Below are positions 38,759 through 39,120 of a DNA stretch of 39,120 bases, in pieces (within the stretch, counting starts at the first letter, position 1; each line of letters opens with the position of its first letter). A program made the translations under genes and the position numbers. The DNA comes from Catenulispora pinistramenti. Lineage in GTDB: Bacteria > Actinomycetota > Actinomycetes > Streptomycetales > Catenulisporaceae. The notes beneath the pieces are model-generated. The model had not been told where the DNA came from, ran no database searches, and worked only from the letters and a program-made list of their open reading frames with translations. The DNA is taken from the NCBI RefSeq assembly GCF_018274385.1, contig NZ_JAAFYZ010000085.1, forward strand, positions 1-39,120, in the 5' to 3' direction.

Positions 38759-39120
38759 TCAGCGCTGGTCGTTCCACCAGGTGTCGGCGTGCGAACTGTG
38801 CGGCTGCCGGTGGGGCGGCGTAAGCGGGGGCAGCGTCGGTAGCGGCGGCAAGGACGGCAACGACAGCGACGGCAATGGCAGCGAGGGCAGGGACGGCGAA
38901 GGCAGCGACGGCAACGTCGGCAGCCACGGCACCGGGATGCACAGCGGATTCCAGTGCGCCTCAAGGATCAGCACGATGTTCTGGAGTGTCGGATCCTGCA
39001 GGGCCTGCCACGCCAGCTGGCAGATGGTCGGCTCCTCGGTCGAGGACGTGGTCGGCGACGGCGAGGGCGCCGGCGTGCTCGGCGGCGGGGGAGTGGGGGT
39101 CGGCGACGATTCCGTGGGGG
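38759..39120 (-). CDS. Partial gene, C-terminus of Pro/Leu/Ser-rich protein, unrecognised
   Basis: The frame is open from the window edge at 39120 to TGA at 38761-38759, giving the last ~120 residues of a protein that begins outside. It reads a Pro/Thr/Ser-rich linker (PTPPPPSTPAPSPSPTTSS), then a compact block with two Cys (TICQLAWQALQDPTLQNIVL, then HWNPLCIPVP), then a run of LPSLP-type units, and a polar end (HADTWWNDQR). The linker suggests an exported or surface protein. I do not recognise a family. Its strand bias and codon use fit a real gene; a separate short gene starting at GTG 38974 is less likely because the coding look continues upstream of it. Confidence 0.6.
   Translation of the reverse strand, partial: PTESSPTPTPPPPSTPAPSPSPTTSSTEEPTICQLAWQALQDPTLQNIVLILEAHWNPLCIPVPWLPTLPSLPSPSLPSLPLPSLSLPSLPPLPTLPPLTPPHRQPHSSHADTWWNDQR

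Overview
This window is chromosomal DNA of a high-GC actinomycete. The evidence is GC-rich third codon positions throughout, many GTG starts, several start codons lying 7-8 nt after a -10-like box (leaderless style), F420/deazaflavin-type and DUF3151/DUF1707 families, a class A beta-lactamase-like protein, and secreted chitinases with DasR-type operators. It looks like a soil filamentous actinobacterium of the Streptomyces/Catenulispora kind; the genus is an inference. I see no rRNA, tRNA, CRISPR array, phage gene or insertion sequence. About 33 protein genes fill the window, mostly as single genes or short operons.

Layout. 1-468: non-coding, with degenerate CTTGAT-type repeats. 469-5747: an MFS exporter divergent from a run of a GlxA-type regulator, an ABC-2 exporter (ATPase and permease with a 4-nt overlap) and an EEP-family phosphodiesterase. 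5767-8400: gluconokinase, a DDN-type F420-dependent reductase, DUF4291 and DUF1707 proteins. 8723-11482: a large secreted phosphoesterase with PKD, fibronectin-III and C-terminal beta-sandwich domains. 11583-14994: a CapA-like protein and a second ABC exporter operon. 15264-18023: an AtuA-family protein with an aldo/keto reductase. 18270-20248: a beta-lactamase-like serine hydrolase, a GNAT acetyltransferase and a GrpB protein. 20364-22605: citrate synthase divergent from an ABC ATPase that has no permease beside it.

22629-27764 is the most coherent system. A sensor kinase/response regulator pair is divergent from a three-gene operon encoding a ferric-reductase-like heme/FAD membrane protein, an exported FMN-binding protein with the Dxx(S/T)GAT flavinylation motif, and ApbE, the enzyme that attaches the FMN. 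Together they should carry electrons from cytoplasmic NAD(P)H across the membrane to a covalently bound extracytoplasmic flavin.

27753-34298 holds pyrE, a P-loop kinase-like protein, a RIO1-type kinase, a decayed or chimeric sigma-factor/SRPBCC gene, a secreted tripeptidyl-aminopeptidase-like hydrolase, a PPOX-fold flavoprotein and an epoxide-hydrolase-like enzyme. 34403-38117 is a divergent pair of secreted GH18 chitinases around a cluster of dre-like (DasR) sites. The right edge has a DUF3151 gene and the C-terminal part of an unrecognised Pro/Leu-rich protein that continues beyond 39120.

The least expected signals are in RNA leaders and gene structure. The epoxide-hydrolase-like gene has a ribosome binding site inside a 13-bp perfect stem with a nested inner stem. 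The RIO-kinase gene has a 32-codon upstream ORF with a near-perfect Shine-Dalgarno sequence and two competing pairings for it. The sigma/SRPBCC ORF has an apparent 40-codon out-of-frame middle segment. None of these can be settled by reading alone; the deciding tests are given with each finding.
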